64,000 nt of DNA from Sepioteuthis lessoniana (taxonomy: Eukaryota > Mollusca > Cephalopoda > Myopsida > Loliginidae): NCBI GenBank assembly GCA_963585895.1, contig OY757939.1, positions 53,068,063 to 53,132,062 of the forward strand, written 5' to 3'. Within the stretch, counting starts at the first letter, position 1. Every line of letters starts with the position of its first letter. Below the pieces are notes generated by a model that was not told the DNA's origin, did no database searches, and saw only the letters and a list, made by a program, of their open reading frames with translations. The position numbers were made by a program, and so were the translations under genes. Of the stretch, positions 41,747 through 52,346 are shown in pieces.

Positions 41747-42125
41747 AACAGGCATCATATTTGGAAGATGACTATTTCATTCAATGTTCATTTCTGTTTT
41801 GATAAATAAACTTCAGTCTCAATCCTTTTATTTTTTTGAACAGACATCATATTTGGAAGATGACTATTTCATTCAATGTTCATTTCTGTTTTGATAAATA
41901 AACTTCAGTCTCAATCCTTTTATTTTTTTGAACAGACATCATATTTGGAAGATGACTATTTCATTCAATGTTCATTTCTGTTTTGATAAATAAACTTCAG
42001 TCTCAATCCTTTTATTTTTTTGAACAGACATCATATTTGGAAGATGACTATTTCATTCAATGTTCATTTCTGTTTTGATAAATACAACTTCAGTCTCAAT
42101 ATTCTTTCAACACATCTCTTATAAA
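41581..42125 (+). repeat. 92-bp tandem array from mariner sequence, about 5-6 units
   Basis: TTGGAAGATG occurs at 41761, 41853, 41945 and 42037, exactly 92 apart. One or two diverged units with a long poly(T) (41709-41745) precede them. The unit includes TTCATTTCTGTTTTGATAAA, the counterpart of the mariner segment at 63937-63965. Confidence 0.9.
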
Positions 42126-42650
42126 CATAATCATTTTGAAAATTAGGGTGCAAATATTTTTTTGTAACTGTTGCTAATTTCATTGACTCTCTTTTCATTT
42201 TAACCACTCCTCTCTTTTGTCTTGATTTTCATTATCTTTCTCTTCTCACTTCTCTCAAAAACACTGAACCGTAAAACAAATTGTTGCAACATTCAACATT
42301 TCTTTAATTGTTCACTCAACCATAGTAACCATAGCAGCAAGACAACATTAACCAATGAGAAACAAATTCATGAAAAAATAAATGTTCTATGGTTTTATCT
42401 CGATTTTTCTCTCTACTGGGATGATAATATCATCTTTATTTCTATCTTATCTGCCCGGATTGATAACCTTTACCAATTAATTTCATAAAGAGAGAAATCA
42501 AAAGATATTTTCTGTCTGCTATTTTAAGTGATCTGATTGGATAATCAAATTACAAGATTGACTGTTTCTATTCAATTATCTTCAGTGATGATAAGTAATT
42601 ATGTGTTTAAATGACCTTAAGGAATCAAGAAATCTTATGTTAAGAGGAAA
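42126..42650. other. no recognised feature
   Basis: Low-copy sequence, probably with the 3' remainder of the mariner remnant at its start. Confidence 0.4.
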
Positions 42651-42659
42651 AAAGGGAGT

Positions 42660-43380
42660 GGGTATTTTGATATATCAATCCCTTATAGGTTATTTAATGC
42701 AAAAATTTGATACAAATAATTTGCACACTGTTATATGGTTTCAAGTATTCCTCTATTAAATAGAGATACAGTTGGTGTATTTTACAGCCGACTGGACTGA
42801 TTTGTATTAGATAGGAATACTTGAAACCATATAATTGTGTATAAATCTTTAGTATTAGGTAGAAATACTTGAAACCATATAATTGTCAATGAATTATTTG
42901 TATTAGATAGGAATTCTTAATAAGTAGGGGATTTGCATTGCGTTAAATATATACATTTGCTTATTTAATCGTTCATTAAAAAATCAAGGAAATGCCTTGA
43001 TTTGGTTTTGTTTTATGGCATATCAACCCTTGTGAGTTATTTAATGCCAAATCATTTTTATACATTGGTATATGTGATTTGTAAGCAAATATTTTATAGG
43101 TAACATCATTTTTAAATGAGGCAGTCCATTTGTTTGCATATAGTTAAATGGTTTCAAGTATTGCTACTTAACATTAATAATCCTATTTGATATTAATATT
43201 AATACAAATAATTCTAATGGATATTAATATTAATCCCTTGTAAAAGATTGAATAGTTCTGTTGGATCAGGTACTACCACTCTTGGTTAGAATGGATTTAA
43301 ATGTGATGGTAAAGAAGGGGTACTACACATTCCCCTAACTCCAGGATATTCAGTTTTATGTCATACCCAGGGAATGTTTG
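42660..43380 (-). mobile_element. D-repeat sequence, two decayed copies
   Basis: 42660-42930 holds a decayed tail and ATACTTGAAACCATATAATTG units. 43000-43380 is a better copy with tail (43010-43060), middle units with several AATATTAATATTAA words and a body lacking its head. Confidence 0.7.
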
Positions 43381-43433
43381 TATTTTATTTTTTCTGTTAT
43401 CTCTATTATACCAAATTTGTCTCTGTTAAAGTC

Positions 43434-43436
<3 letters not shown>

Positions 43437-43466
<30 letters not shown>
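43437..43466. repeat. (AT)n microsatellite
   Basis: Alternating AT run at the 3' end of the next S3. Confidence 0.95.
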
Positions 43467-43471
<5 letters not shown>

Positions 43472-43716
43472 TGGCGACTGTAGTCAAGGGTGACCCAAAG
43501 GCTCCCTTTTCAAAAGCTACTACACCAAGGTGTAGGGGAAGGCAATATTCCTTTCCCTGGATTGCTCCACTTTACCCTTGATCTTTACCTTATAATGCTG
43601 AGTGTTAAGCAAGATAGCATCAAGTACCATTTTTTTTTAGTCTTTGGTATGACTTGACCTGGGATTGAATCCCAGTCTCTCAGGCCATTGGCGAACAGTC
43701 TAACCATTATGCCAAT
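43467..43716 (-). mobile_element. S3 SINE
   Basis: Complete minus-strand S3, bounded by (AT)n runs on both sides. Confidence 0.88.
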
Positions 43717-43735
43717 ATATATATATATATATATA
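43717..43735. repeat. (AT)n microsatellite
   Basis: Alternating AT run, probably the target of the S3 insertion. Confidence 0.9.
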
Positions 43736-43785
43736 GTTACCAAGCTTTGTTGAGTATTTCAACATTATCCTAACTTAAATATATA

Positions 43786-43995
43786 TCATCATCATCATCA
43801 TGTCGCCCCCTTCGAGCACAGTTTTTCCTGACTCTCTCTCTCTCTCTGTCACCATTCGTCCCTATCATCCATCACTTCTGGCAGGTCTTCTGGACTACAT
43901 CCTGTGTCTGTACAGAGCTGTTGTCGGTGAGTTCTTGTTGGTTGGCCAACACTGCCACATCCATGTAAAGGTGTCCATCAAACCTTATATATATA
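43786..43995 (-). pseudogene. 5'-truncated RTE, older subfamily
   Basis: ATC-rich tail then minus-strand homology to the RTE C-terminus. It shares LLVGQHC-type differences with 1880-2272 rather than with the young copies. Confidence 0.78.
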
Positions 43996-44117
43996 TGTGT
44001 CAGTTTCACACCTAGAGCAATCATCAGTCCAATGATCACATGGATGAGAAACTGACAGTTACTAAGCTCAGTTGACTCTGCTATAATAATTTAGGTATAT
44101 ATGCTCTATTACTGATA

Positions 44118-44560
44118 TTGATTGGTTTGGTTTGGTTTGTTTGGTTTTATAGCATATCAACCTTTATAGGTTATTTAATGCCAAATCCATTTTTATGCAA
44201 ATAATCTGTTCTATTGAAAACAGTTCAGTTTAGCATAAGTGCACAGATTAATTGTCAAAAACATTTCCATTTCAAACTATTCAAGCAGTTATATGTAATA
44301 ATTCAGTTAAGTGTAAATACAGTTTTAATGTCGAAAAACAGTTCTATTTGAAATAATTCAGTTAAGCATAAGCACGCAGTTTAAGTGTAAGTGCGGTTTA
44401 ATTGTCAAAAACGTTTCTATTTCAAGCTATTCAGTTTACTCAATTCCTTTTAGCATAAGTATGCTGTTAGTTCTATTTAACCCATAGATAGGGCCCTATC
44501 AGGTGCTACCACTCCGGGCCAGAGTGGCCCTGGGAGCGATGGCAATGAAGGTTTACTACT
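44118..44560 (-). mobile_element. D-repeat, head missing
   Basis: Tail, AATTCAGTTAAGCATAAG middle units and the body up to GGCAATGAAGG, where the copy stops. Its middle is very like that of 26025-26400 and 48187-48432, defining a subfamily. Confidence 0.85.
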
Positions 44561-44605
44561 GATATTGAGGTGTCATTATTCATAAATATATTAAATGATA
44601 TCATC

Positions 44606-44610
<5 letters not shown>

Positions 44611-44658
<48 letters not shown>

Positions 44659-44659
44659 A
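44611..44659. repeat. (AT)n(AG)n microsatellite
   Basis: Alternating AT run passing into GAGAGAGA. Confidence 0.95.
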
Positions 44660-45191
44660 TGTGTGCATTTTTGTGTGTATGTTTGTGTATAATGCACACA
44701 TTCTAAAGGGAAGTATCTTGTTATGTTGATTGCAATAGAATATGCTTCTTCTTTCATAATGTCCCTGTTTTTAACACTCAAAACTGAGCAATGAGAAGCA
44801 AATTGTCTTTTTGTTCAAATACTTATGGTTAATGCTGTATGTATATAAAATTAAAATCTTGTGTATTTTCTTATGCAGAGATCAAATTCTTATTCATAGA
44901 AATATGTAGGGTAGAGATTTTCATACCAAAACGTTTTTTTTTAAACATAAATCTTTCTTGATTTAAAAAAAAAACAAAATTAAATAAAATAATAAAGCAA
45001 TTATAAATGGAATGCTATTTAGTTGTACAAAAAAAATCTTTTTATGTCCTTGTGTGGAAAATCAGATAAATTTAGAACAAGCAAATCTACAGTTGCTAAC
45101 TCAACTTCACTATTAGAATTATTTGACATATCTTTCTTGAAAGGTCAAATATTAGAACACACTGTTATTTACATATCTCTGACTATTGTCT
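44660..45191. other. no recognised feature
   Basis: AT-rich low-copy sequence. Confidence 0.4.
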
Positions 45192-45202
45192 TCATTTTGA
45201 TT

Positions 45203-45909
45203 AGGGGTGTCCTCGTGGTGTAATGGTTAAAGTGATGGACAGTGGAATCGTAGTAAGCGAGTTCATACTCCAGTCGCGCTATTACATTCACTTTCGGGCA
45301 AATACCCTTGGGAAAGGTATAAACCCCCTTTTCCTCCCAGCTATGGGTTAAATAGTACCACTACTGTTCTTCAAGGAGAATCGCTTTGGCATTAAATAAC
45401 CTACAAAGGTTGATATGCCATTAAACAAAGAAACCAAACCATGTTCACTTTCGGGCAAATACCCATGGGAAAGGTATGAACCCCCTTATCCTCCCAGCTA
45501 TGGGTTAAATAGTACCACTACTGTTCTTCTTGGAGAATTGCTTTGGCATTAAATAACCTACAAAGGTTGATATGCCATTAAACAAAGAAACCAAACCATG
45601 TTCACTTTCGGGCAAATACCCATGGGAAAGGTATAAACCCCCTTTTCCTCCCAGCTATGGGTTAAATAGTACCACTACTGTTCTTCTTGGAGAATTGCTT
45701 TGGCATTAAATAACCTACAAAGGTTGATATGCCATTAAACAAAGAAACCAAACCATGTTCACTTTCGGGCAAATACCCTTGGGAAAGGTATGAACCCCCT
45801 TATCCTCCCAGCTATGGGTTAAATATTACCACTACTGTTCTTCTAGGAGAATTGCTTTGGCATTAAATAACCTACAAAGGTTGATATGCCATTAAACAAA
45901 CCAAACCAA
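45203..45909 (+). mobile_element. S1 SINE with four tandem 3' modules
   Basis: A well-preserved S1 head (GTCCTCGTGGTGTAATGG, A box; GAGTTCATACTCC, B box) followed by four copies of a 157-bp 3' module (TTCACTTTCGGGC at 45287, 45444, 45601 and 45758). Internal joints read AAACCAAACCATGTTCAC. The whole is flanked by the perfect 11-bp duplication TCATTTTGATT (45192-45202 and 45910-45920), so the four modules are one insertion. Confidence 0.93.
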
Positions 45910-46064
45910 TCATTTTGATTGTTATGTTCTCTACTTTTTGGCCACCTTCTTCCAGTGTCTTTTGTTGCGGTCAGTAACTTTCAGTGAATTTTAAACTAAA
46001 CCCTTATTCAATTCAGTGGAGTAGGTTGTCTATACCATAGGATGTCTTGTATGTATTTACCCAA

Positions 46065-46610
46065 ACCTTTTACCATGAGTAGGATGTGACACAAGGTCAG
46101 TTTTTAAGTAGAGTAAAGATGGTTTGAATTCAGAATTTTTCTTCTCTTAGAATGGTTGCCTAACCATATTTACCAACCCCTCCGGTTGGGCAGGATATGG
46201 CACAAGGTCAATTTTTAAGCAGAGTTTAACAGGTTTGAATTCCAAGTTTTCCTTCTCCTAGACTAGTTGCCTCACCAAGGCTGAAGAACCTAGTCTGCCC
46301 TACTATTTACCCTTAGATGGAGGGAGAATTATTGGATTCATACCTTTCCCAAGGGTATTAGTGCTATGTGAAATGCAATCAGTCTCGTCCAGGATTTGAA
46401 CTCGTTTCACCGTGTCCATTTCCCACGACAATAACCATTACACCACAGTTGCCTAACAAAGGCTAAAGAACACAGCCTGTTTACCACTGGCTAGGGGGAG
46501 AAGAGAGTCATACCTTTCCTAAGGGCATTAGTATGAAATGAAAGGCAAACAGCCTTGTCCAGGATTTGAATTGTGGTCACTGATTCTATTTGCTACAATG
46601 ATCAGGACGT
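46065..46610 (-). mobile_element. old S2 SINE split by a younger S2
   Basis: 46065-46164 is the 3' part and 46448-46610 the rest of a diverged minus-strand S2. It was interrupted in its GGTTGCCTAAC region by another S2. Confidence 0.85.
46165..46447 (-). mobile_element. S2 SINE nested in S2, 10-bp TSD
   Basis: Complete and little-diverged minus-strand S2 flanked by GTTGCCTAAC (46155-46164 and 46448-46457). Confidence 0.9.
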
Positions 46611-46617
46611 TTAGAGT

Positions 46618-46968
46618 AACAGAGAGTGTTTGCCAATAGCCCGGGAGACCGGGGTTCAATCTCAGGTTGTGTTATACCAAAGGCTCAAAAAATGTTACTT
46701 GATGCCGCCTTGCTTAACACTGAGCATTATAAGGTACAGATCAAAGGCTCCCTTTTCATTAGCTACTACACTGAAGTGTAGGGAAAGGCGCTACTCCTTT
46801 CCTTGGATTGCTCCACTTTACTCTTGATACATACCTTATAATACTGAGTGTTAATATCAAGTACCATTTTTTTGAGTCTTTGGCATGACTTGACCTTGAA
46901 TTGAACCCCAGTTTCCATGGCTATTGGCAAACACTCTACCCAATTGGCAGTTGCTTCCATGATGGGTA
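46618..46968. mobile_element. two S3 SINEs in inverted arrangement
   Basis: 46618-46747 is the 5' half of a plus-strand S3. 46747-46968 is a nearly full minus-strand S3 starting at its GGCTCCC region. The two heads face outward and the arms could pair as a long imperfect hairpin. Confidence 0.85.
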
Positions 46969-47207
46969 TTTAAATAACTTTTCAGAAAGTGCATGACTGT
47001 TGTTGTAAGAGCCATATTAATAATACCAAAAACTAATAAAAACAATCTGCCCATATTATTATTTGAATTGGTTAATTTAATTAAATCAATTAACTGTGGC
47101 ATTGTTCCTGTTAATTATTATTAATATGAGCAGTCTATATTTATCAATTCTTCTTATTATTATTATAGCCATTGTAGTTGACCACTTCAAGATATTCATA
47201 AAATTTC
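46969..47207. other. no recognised feature
   Basis: AT-rich low-copy sequence. Confidence 0.4.
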
Positions 47208-48030
47208 AAGAGGGAGTCCCAATGGTGAAGTGGCTAATGTGCAGAACTGAGACATCATAGTAAATGAGTTCAAGCCCAGGTTGCGATATTGCATTCTCTT
47301 TCAAACATGAATCCCCCTAATCCCACCAGCTATGAATCCTTTAATCCCACCGGCTATGGGTTAAATAGTACCACTACTGTTCTTGTACAGGAATGGCCAA
47401 CCCAGTTGACTGGAGCAGTAGAATATACCAACTGCTCCCCAATGAGTCCCCTAATCCCACTGGTTATGAATCCCCTAATCTTACCGGCTATGGGTTAAAT
47501 AGTACCACTACTGTTCTTCTGCAAGAATGTCCAGTAGAATACTGGAGCAGTAGAATACACCAACTGCTCCCCAATGAGTGTCCTGGATATGACACTAAAC
47601 CATATGATGATGACACTTCAGTCCTGGAGTTTTGGGTAATGTGGAGTACCCATTTATAGTCACTACTCCCAGGCTCACTCTGACCTGGAGTGGTAGTACC
47701 TGTTAGGATCCTATCTATGGGTAAATAGAACTATTTAATCATTTAACTGTGTGCAAACAGACGACTGATATTAAATTGAATTGTTATTATTACATAGCAA
47801 TACTTGAAACCATTTAACTGTATGCAAACAAATGACTACTAGCTTGTTTGAAATGTTACCTACAAACTATTTATTTACAAATCATATGGATCTAATATAT
47901 ATCTGTAAATATGTTTTAGCATTAAAAAACCTACAAGGATTGATATGCCTTAAAACCCAACCAAACAAGGATGGCTTTGGCATTAAATAACCCACAAAGG
48001 TTGATATGCTATTCAAAAACAAAGAAACAA
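47208..48030 (+). mobile_element. S1 SINE interrupted by a D-repeat
   Basis: The S1 head and centre are at 47208-47394 (GTCCCAATGGTGAAGTGGC head), with a duplicated AATCCCACCxGCTATG segment. The S1 tail resumes at 47966 (AAGGATGGCTTTGGCATTAAATAACCC). The interruption is a D-repeat. Confidence 0.82.
47394..47965 (+). mobile_element. D-repeat nested in S1
   Basis: Starts CCAACCCAGTTGACTGG and ends CCAACCAAAC. The flanks AGGAATGG and AAGGATGG are compatible with a short decayed target duplication. The S1 on either side is collinear, which shows the D-repeat is itself mobile and delimits it. Between 47440 and 47560 a GxTATGAATCCCxTAATC segment has mixed S1 and D sequence. Confidence 0.78.
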
Positions 48031-48186
48031 AACCATGATATTTAGAAATTTGGGTTCACTTTTTGATATTTTTAATTAAGCATTCTTTAAAAAAAGCAAC
48101 AAAATTTAGAAGATGAAAGAAAGTGTATGATTGATAAATGCTTTATTCAATAACTAAAGTGAATTAAATTTTTGTTCTGTCAGTTA
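48031..48186. other. no recognised feature
   Basis: AT-rich low-copy sequence. Confidence 0.4.
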
Positions 48187-48432
48187 TGATTGGTTTGGTT
48201 TGGTTGGTTTTATGGCATATCAACCTTTGTAGGTTATTTCACGCCAAATCCATTTTTATGTAAATAATCTGTTCTATTTAAAACAATTCAGTTTAGCATA
48301 AGTACACAGTTTAATTGTCAAAAACATTTCCATTTCAAACTATTCAAGCAGTTATATGTAATAATTCAGTTAAGTGTAAATACAGTTTTAATGTCGATAA
48401 ACAGTTCTATTTGAAATAATTCAGTTAAGCAT
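48187..48432 (-). mobile_element. D-repeat tail and middle, inverted against the next copy
   Basis: Minus-strand D tail and four middle units, ending at TTAAGCATAAACAAAAAC, where plus-strand D sequence begins. Confidence 0.85.
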
Positions 48433-49405
48433 AAACAAAAACTATAGTTATACTAAACTGAATTTCTTGAATATGAACTGTTTGACTAAACTAAATATTG
48501 CACAGTCAGCTGGGGCTGTAGAATACACCGACTGCACCTCTGCAAAGTGGTAAGACCCGCAAACAAGTGTCCTGGATATGACACTAAACAATCTGATGGT
48601 GAGATTCCAGTAATGCTGGAGCTTTGGGGAATGCAGAGTACCCCTTTATTGCCATCGCTCCCAGGTCCACTCTGGCCCAGATTGGTAGCACCTGATATGG
48701 GTCCTATCTATGGGTTAAATAGAACAAAACTGTGCTTCCTTCACTATATGGTTTTTTGCATTTAAACTGCTTATTTATACTAAACTGAATTGTTTAAAAT
48801 AGAATTGTTTTGACATTTAAACTGCGTACTTATACTAAACTGAATTGTTTAAAATAGAACTGTTTTTACATTTAAACTGTGTACTTATGCTGAACTGAAT
48901 TATCTGAAATAAAACTGTTCAATATTTAACTCTGTGTATTGCCCAGTCGGCTGGAGCTATAGAAAACACTAACTGCACCTCTGCAGAGAGGTAAGCCCCC
49001 CCCCCAATGAGTGTTCTGGATATGACACTAAACAATCTGATAGTGAATTAGCTGAATTAAAACTGCTTGACTAAACTGAATAGCTAGAAATAGAAATGTT
49101 TTTCATAATTAAACTGTGTACTTATGCTAAACTGAATTGTTTTAAATAGAACTGATTATTTACATAAAAATGGATTTGGCATTAAATAACCTACAAAGGT
49201 TGATATGCCATAAAACCCACCCAACCAACCAACTAAACTAAATAGCTTAAAATAGAAATGTTTTTGACAATTGAATTGTTTACTTATGCTTAACAGAATT
49301 GTTTGAAATAGAACTGTTTATTTGTATAAAAATGGATTTGGCATTAAATAACCTACAAAGGTTGATATACCATGAAACCCAACCAACTAACCAACCAATT
49401 TATAT
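48433..49405 (+). mobile_element. composite D-repeat: two heads and two tails
   Basis: Middle scrap 48433-48490, then head and body 48495-48725 and middle units. A second head at 48942-49045 is cut short, then joins middle units and a tail at 49172-49225, and a second tail at 49335-49405. It looks like recombination between D copies or template switching during copying. Confidence 0.78.
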
Positions 49406-49437
49406 ACTTCAGTTCTGTGTGGAAAGAAAACGTACCT

Positions 49438-49525
49438 GGAGCGATGGATTACAGGGATGGATGGAGAGAGAGACACACAGGGAACTCTGCACTATCAACA
49501 TGACTTGATGATGATTACTAAAAAT
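49438..49525 (+). pseudogene. minimal RTE 3' end, about 85 bp
   Basis: CCTGGAGCGATGGATTACAG ... GACTTGATGATGAT aligns with the last 27 codons and tail of the RTE. An extreme 5' truncation, also diverged. Confidence 0.6.
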
Positions 49526-49544
49526 AATTTATGAAATAGCATAT

Positions 49545-49800
49545 ACAATCCAAAAGCAAAAGCAAAATTTGTCATACATAGTGTTATCTAGGTTACAAAA
49601 GCAAAGTTTGAAGGGAATAATTGCCATTAGGCAATAAAGAAATAACACATACTATCCAGGAACAAAATTTGTCTTACATAGTGTTATCCAGGTCACAAAA
49701 GCAAAGTCTGAAGGGAATAATTGCCATTTTCTATATTTTTACAACATAAGCAATTATGAAAAAACTCATATTATCCTGGAACAAAATTTGACTTACATAG
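49545..49800. repeat. 110-bp tandem repeat, 3 units
   Basis: CAAAATTTGTC occurs at 49563 and 49673 and CAAAATTTGAC at 49782, spacing 110 and 109. Units share CTTACATAGTGTTATCCAGG and GAAGGGAATAATTGCCAT. Confidence 0.88.
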
Positions 49801-49909
49801 TATTATATATTCTCCCTCAAATTCGAGATATCTTTCTTAAAAGGTCAAATATGAGAACATTCTTTTGTCTTTTTTTAGATAGGTTATCAAACATTCCTGT
49901 TATCTCTTA

Positions 49910-49965
49910 ATTCTTCTTCTTCTCTCTCTTTCTTTCTCTCTCTTTCTTTCTCTCTCTTTCTTATT
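49910..49965. repeat. CT-rich microsatellite
   Basis: TCTCTCTTTCTTTC repetition. Confidence 0.9.
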
Positions 49966-50033
49966 TGTTTCTAAAAGAATATCTTTATTGACAGTCTTTG
50001 TTTAATGTGTTCTCTATTTTGTAGCATGATAAC

Positions 50034-50811
50034 TGTTAAACACAAAGAACTCAGACTTTAACACTCTGCATACGGAGACGCCTTTATTACACACCTCTTC
50101 TTACACTCGCACATAAACCAATATGGCCGTTTGTTTACTTCCTGTCATCCCATAATGCCTTCTCTTCTCGAGAGTATCAGGGGAGATAATTGCTCGTCCT
50201 GTAAGCCAAGATAGAATGTTAACACTTCCCCGCTTTTCTTTCTGGTACTGAGGTGGGACATTTTAGGAGGCAACATCAAATGGCTGTCTGCAGGGAAAAA
50301 GAAAAAGACAGTTGAACAAAGATTTAAGACTGCATACTTGAAAATTAGACAGTTGATTCCTCGGGTTCAGATATGAATTGGAGAATTTTGAAGGAGGGGA
50401 CTCCCTTTTTTGTTAAGCTATCCGCAATTTCTAATTCCAAAACAGCCTCTCTTGCTGTTCCTTCCAATGACAAAAACACCATGAGGGCTCTTTTCGTTTT
50501 ATCCAGTGTACTGGCTCATTCCCATATTAACATTTCCTTCCGCCATGTACTGTATTTATCTTTATGCAATGCAGGTGGAGGAAAATACTTAGAAGCCTTA
50601 GTGTCTTTTAGCTCTGCGACCATTGTTAAACACAAAGAACTCAGACTTTAACACTCTGCATACAGAGACGCCTTTATTACACGCCTCTTCTTACACTCGC
50701 ACATGAACCAATATGGTCGTTTGTTTACTTCCTGTCATCCCATAATGCCTTCTCTTCTCGTGAGTATCAGGGGAGATAATTGCTCATCCCGTAAGCCAAG
50801 ATAGAATGTTA
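50034..50811 (-). mobile_element. miniature LTR retrotransposon (TRIM-like) with gag remnant
   Basis: Two 188-bp direct repeats (50034-50221 and 50624-50811, about 95% identical) enclose 402 bases. ATAAC at 50029-50033 and 50812-50816 is a 5-bp target duplication. On the minus strand the purine run AGAAAGAAAAGCGGGGAAG adjoins the 3' LTR and the sequence TGGTCGCAGAGC adjoins the 5' LTR as a possible tRNA primer-binding site. Each LTR carries AATAAA. The internal minus strand holds a short gag-like reading (with YSTWRKEM and TAREAVLELE motifs) broken by a TGA. No protease, RT or integrase is present, so it is non-autonomous. Confidence 0.88.
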
Positions 50812-50919
50812 ATAACTATCCACAAAAAACTATTGTTTATAGCGGACGTTCTCAAACTTCCCTATGCACCTTTTTCATCTTATATCAGAATGTTATCCCA
50901 TCCCCATCTTCGAGGGAGG

Positions 50920-51010
50920 AGTCCCTGTGGGTAAGAGCTAAGCTACTGCCGTAAAATAAGTGTGTTTGAACTTGAGTCAGACTATGTTTACATTGGTTTT
51001 TATTTTTGTT
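50920..51010 (+). mobile_element. S1 head fragment
   Basis: GAGTCCCTGTGGGTAAGAGC ... TTTGAACTTGAGTCAGACTATG fits the S1 tRNA-like head only. The body was lost. Confidence 0.6.
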
Positions 51011-51016
51011 TTTAAA

Positions 51017-51265
51017 GTAACTAAGTTGACGACCATAGTCGAGGGCGACCAGAGGGCTCCTTTTTCAATAGCTACTGCACCAAGGTGTAGAGGAGGGCGC
51101 TACTCCTTTCCCTGGATTGCTCCACTTTACCCTTGATACGTACCTTATATTGCTGAGTGTTAAGCAAGAAGGTATCAAGTACCATTTTTAGAGTCTTTGG
51201 TATGACATAACCTGGGATTGAACCAGGTCTCCCAGACCATTGGCAAACACTCTACCCACCAATAG
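51017..51265 (-). mobile_element. S3 SINE
   Basis: Complete minus-strand S3 directly abutting the tail of an S1. Confidence 0.86.
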
Positions 51266-51700
51266 CATATAAATCTTCTTGGGTTATTTAACACCAAAGC
51301 CATTTTTGTCGACAAACTGCTGTAGTGCTATTTAACTCATAGCTGGAGGGGATAAGGAAGTTCATGATCTAGTGGGTTGAGTGTTTGCCACTGGCCCAGG
51401 AGACTAGGGTTCAGTCCCTGGTCAAATCATACGAAAGACTCAAAAAATGGTATTTGATACCTCCTTGCTTAACACTCACCATTATTAGGTACATATCAAG
51501 GGTAAAGTGGTGCAATCCAGGGAAAGGAGTAGCATCCTCCCCTACACTTTGGTGTAGTAGCTATTGAAAATGGAGCCTTCAGGTTGTCCTCAACTATGGT
51601 TGCCAACTTTACTTACTTATTAGTCCAAAAATGAATGTAACAGCATAACTGTTGGAGTTTGAACTCTCTTGCTGCAATGTCACAGTAACTGACTCGCCTT
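51266..51700 (-). mobile_element. S1 SINE interrupted by S3
   Basis: The tail and centre are at 51266-51366 and the tRNA-like head at 51626-51700. A plus-strand S3 (51368-51622) separates them. Confidence 0.82.
51368..51622 (+). mobile_element. S3 SINE nested in S1
   Basis: Complete plus-strand S3 from ATCTAGTGGGTTGAGTGTTTG to GCCAACTTTACTTACTT. Together with the minus-strand S3 at 51017-51265 it makes an inverted S3 pair about 100 bases apart. Confidence 0.87.
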
Positions 51701-51704
51701 CATT

Positions 51705-51915
51705 GTTTAATGGCATATCAACTTTTATGGGTTATTTAATACAAAAGCCATTTTTGTAGAAGAACTACTGTGATACTATTTAACCAATAACTGGAGGGGA
51801 TAAAGGGTTTCATACTCATCCCAAGTGTATTCGTCCAAAAATGAATATAATAGCATGACAAGACTTTGAACTCGCTTACTTCAAGGCACTTTAGCCATTA
51901 CACCATGGAGACTTC
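51705..51915 (-). mobile_element. S1 SINE
   Basis: Complete minus-strand S1: tail at 51707, head (TTTAGCCATTACACCATGG on plus) at the high end. Confidence 0.86.
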
Positions 51916-51927
51916 CTTTCATTGTGT

Positions 51928-52346
51928 TACACAGTCGGCTGGGCCTATAGAATATACAGACTGCTTCTCTGCAAAGGGTTTAAGACCCTCTCCCCAATGA
52001 GTGTCCTGAGGATGTCTCTAAACAATCTGATGCAGTAATGTTGGAGCTTTGGGGAAAACGGAGTAACCCTTCATTGCCATCGCTCCCAGGTCCACTTTTG
52101 CCTAGAGTGGTAGCACCTGAGAGGGTCCTATCTATGGGTCAAATAGAACTAAACTGTGTTCTTATGCTGAATTGAATTACTTGAAATAGAACTGTTTTTT
52201 GACATTGAAACTGTATACTTATGCTAAACTGAATTGTTTGAAATAGAACTATTTAAATGTATAAAAATGGATTTGGCATTAATAACCTACAATGGTTGAT
52301 ATGCTATAAAACCAAACCAAACCAAACTAAACCAAACAAAACTAAA
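51928..52346 (+). mobile_element. D-repeat copy
   Basis: Head CACAGTCGGCTGGGCC, body with a short deletion, CTATGGGTCAAATAG, two middle units, tail and a long AACCAAACCAAACTAAACC end. Confidence 0.88.

Noticed and set aside
50373..50651. Plus-strand frame of 92 codons inside the miniature LTR element
   Set aside because: It runs into the LTR and is antisense to the gag-like remnant, so it is a chance frame.
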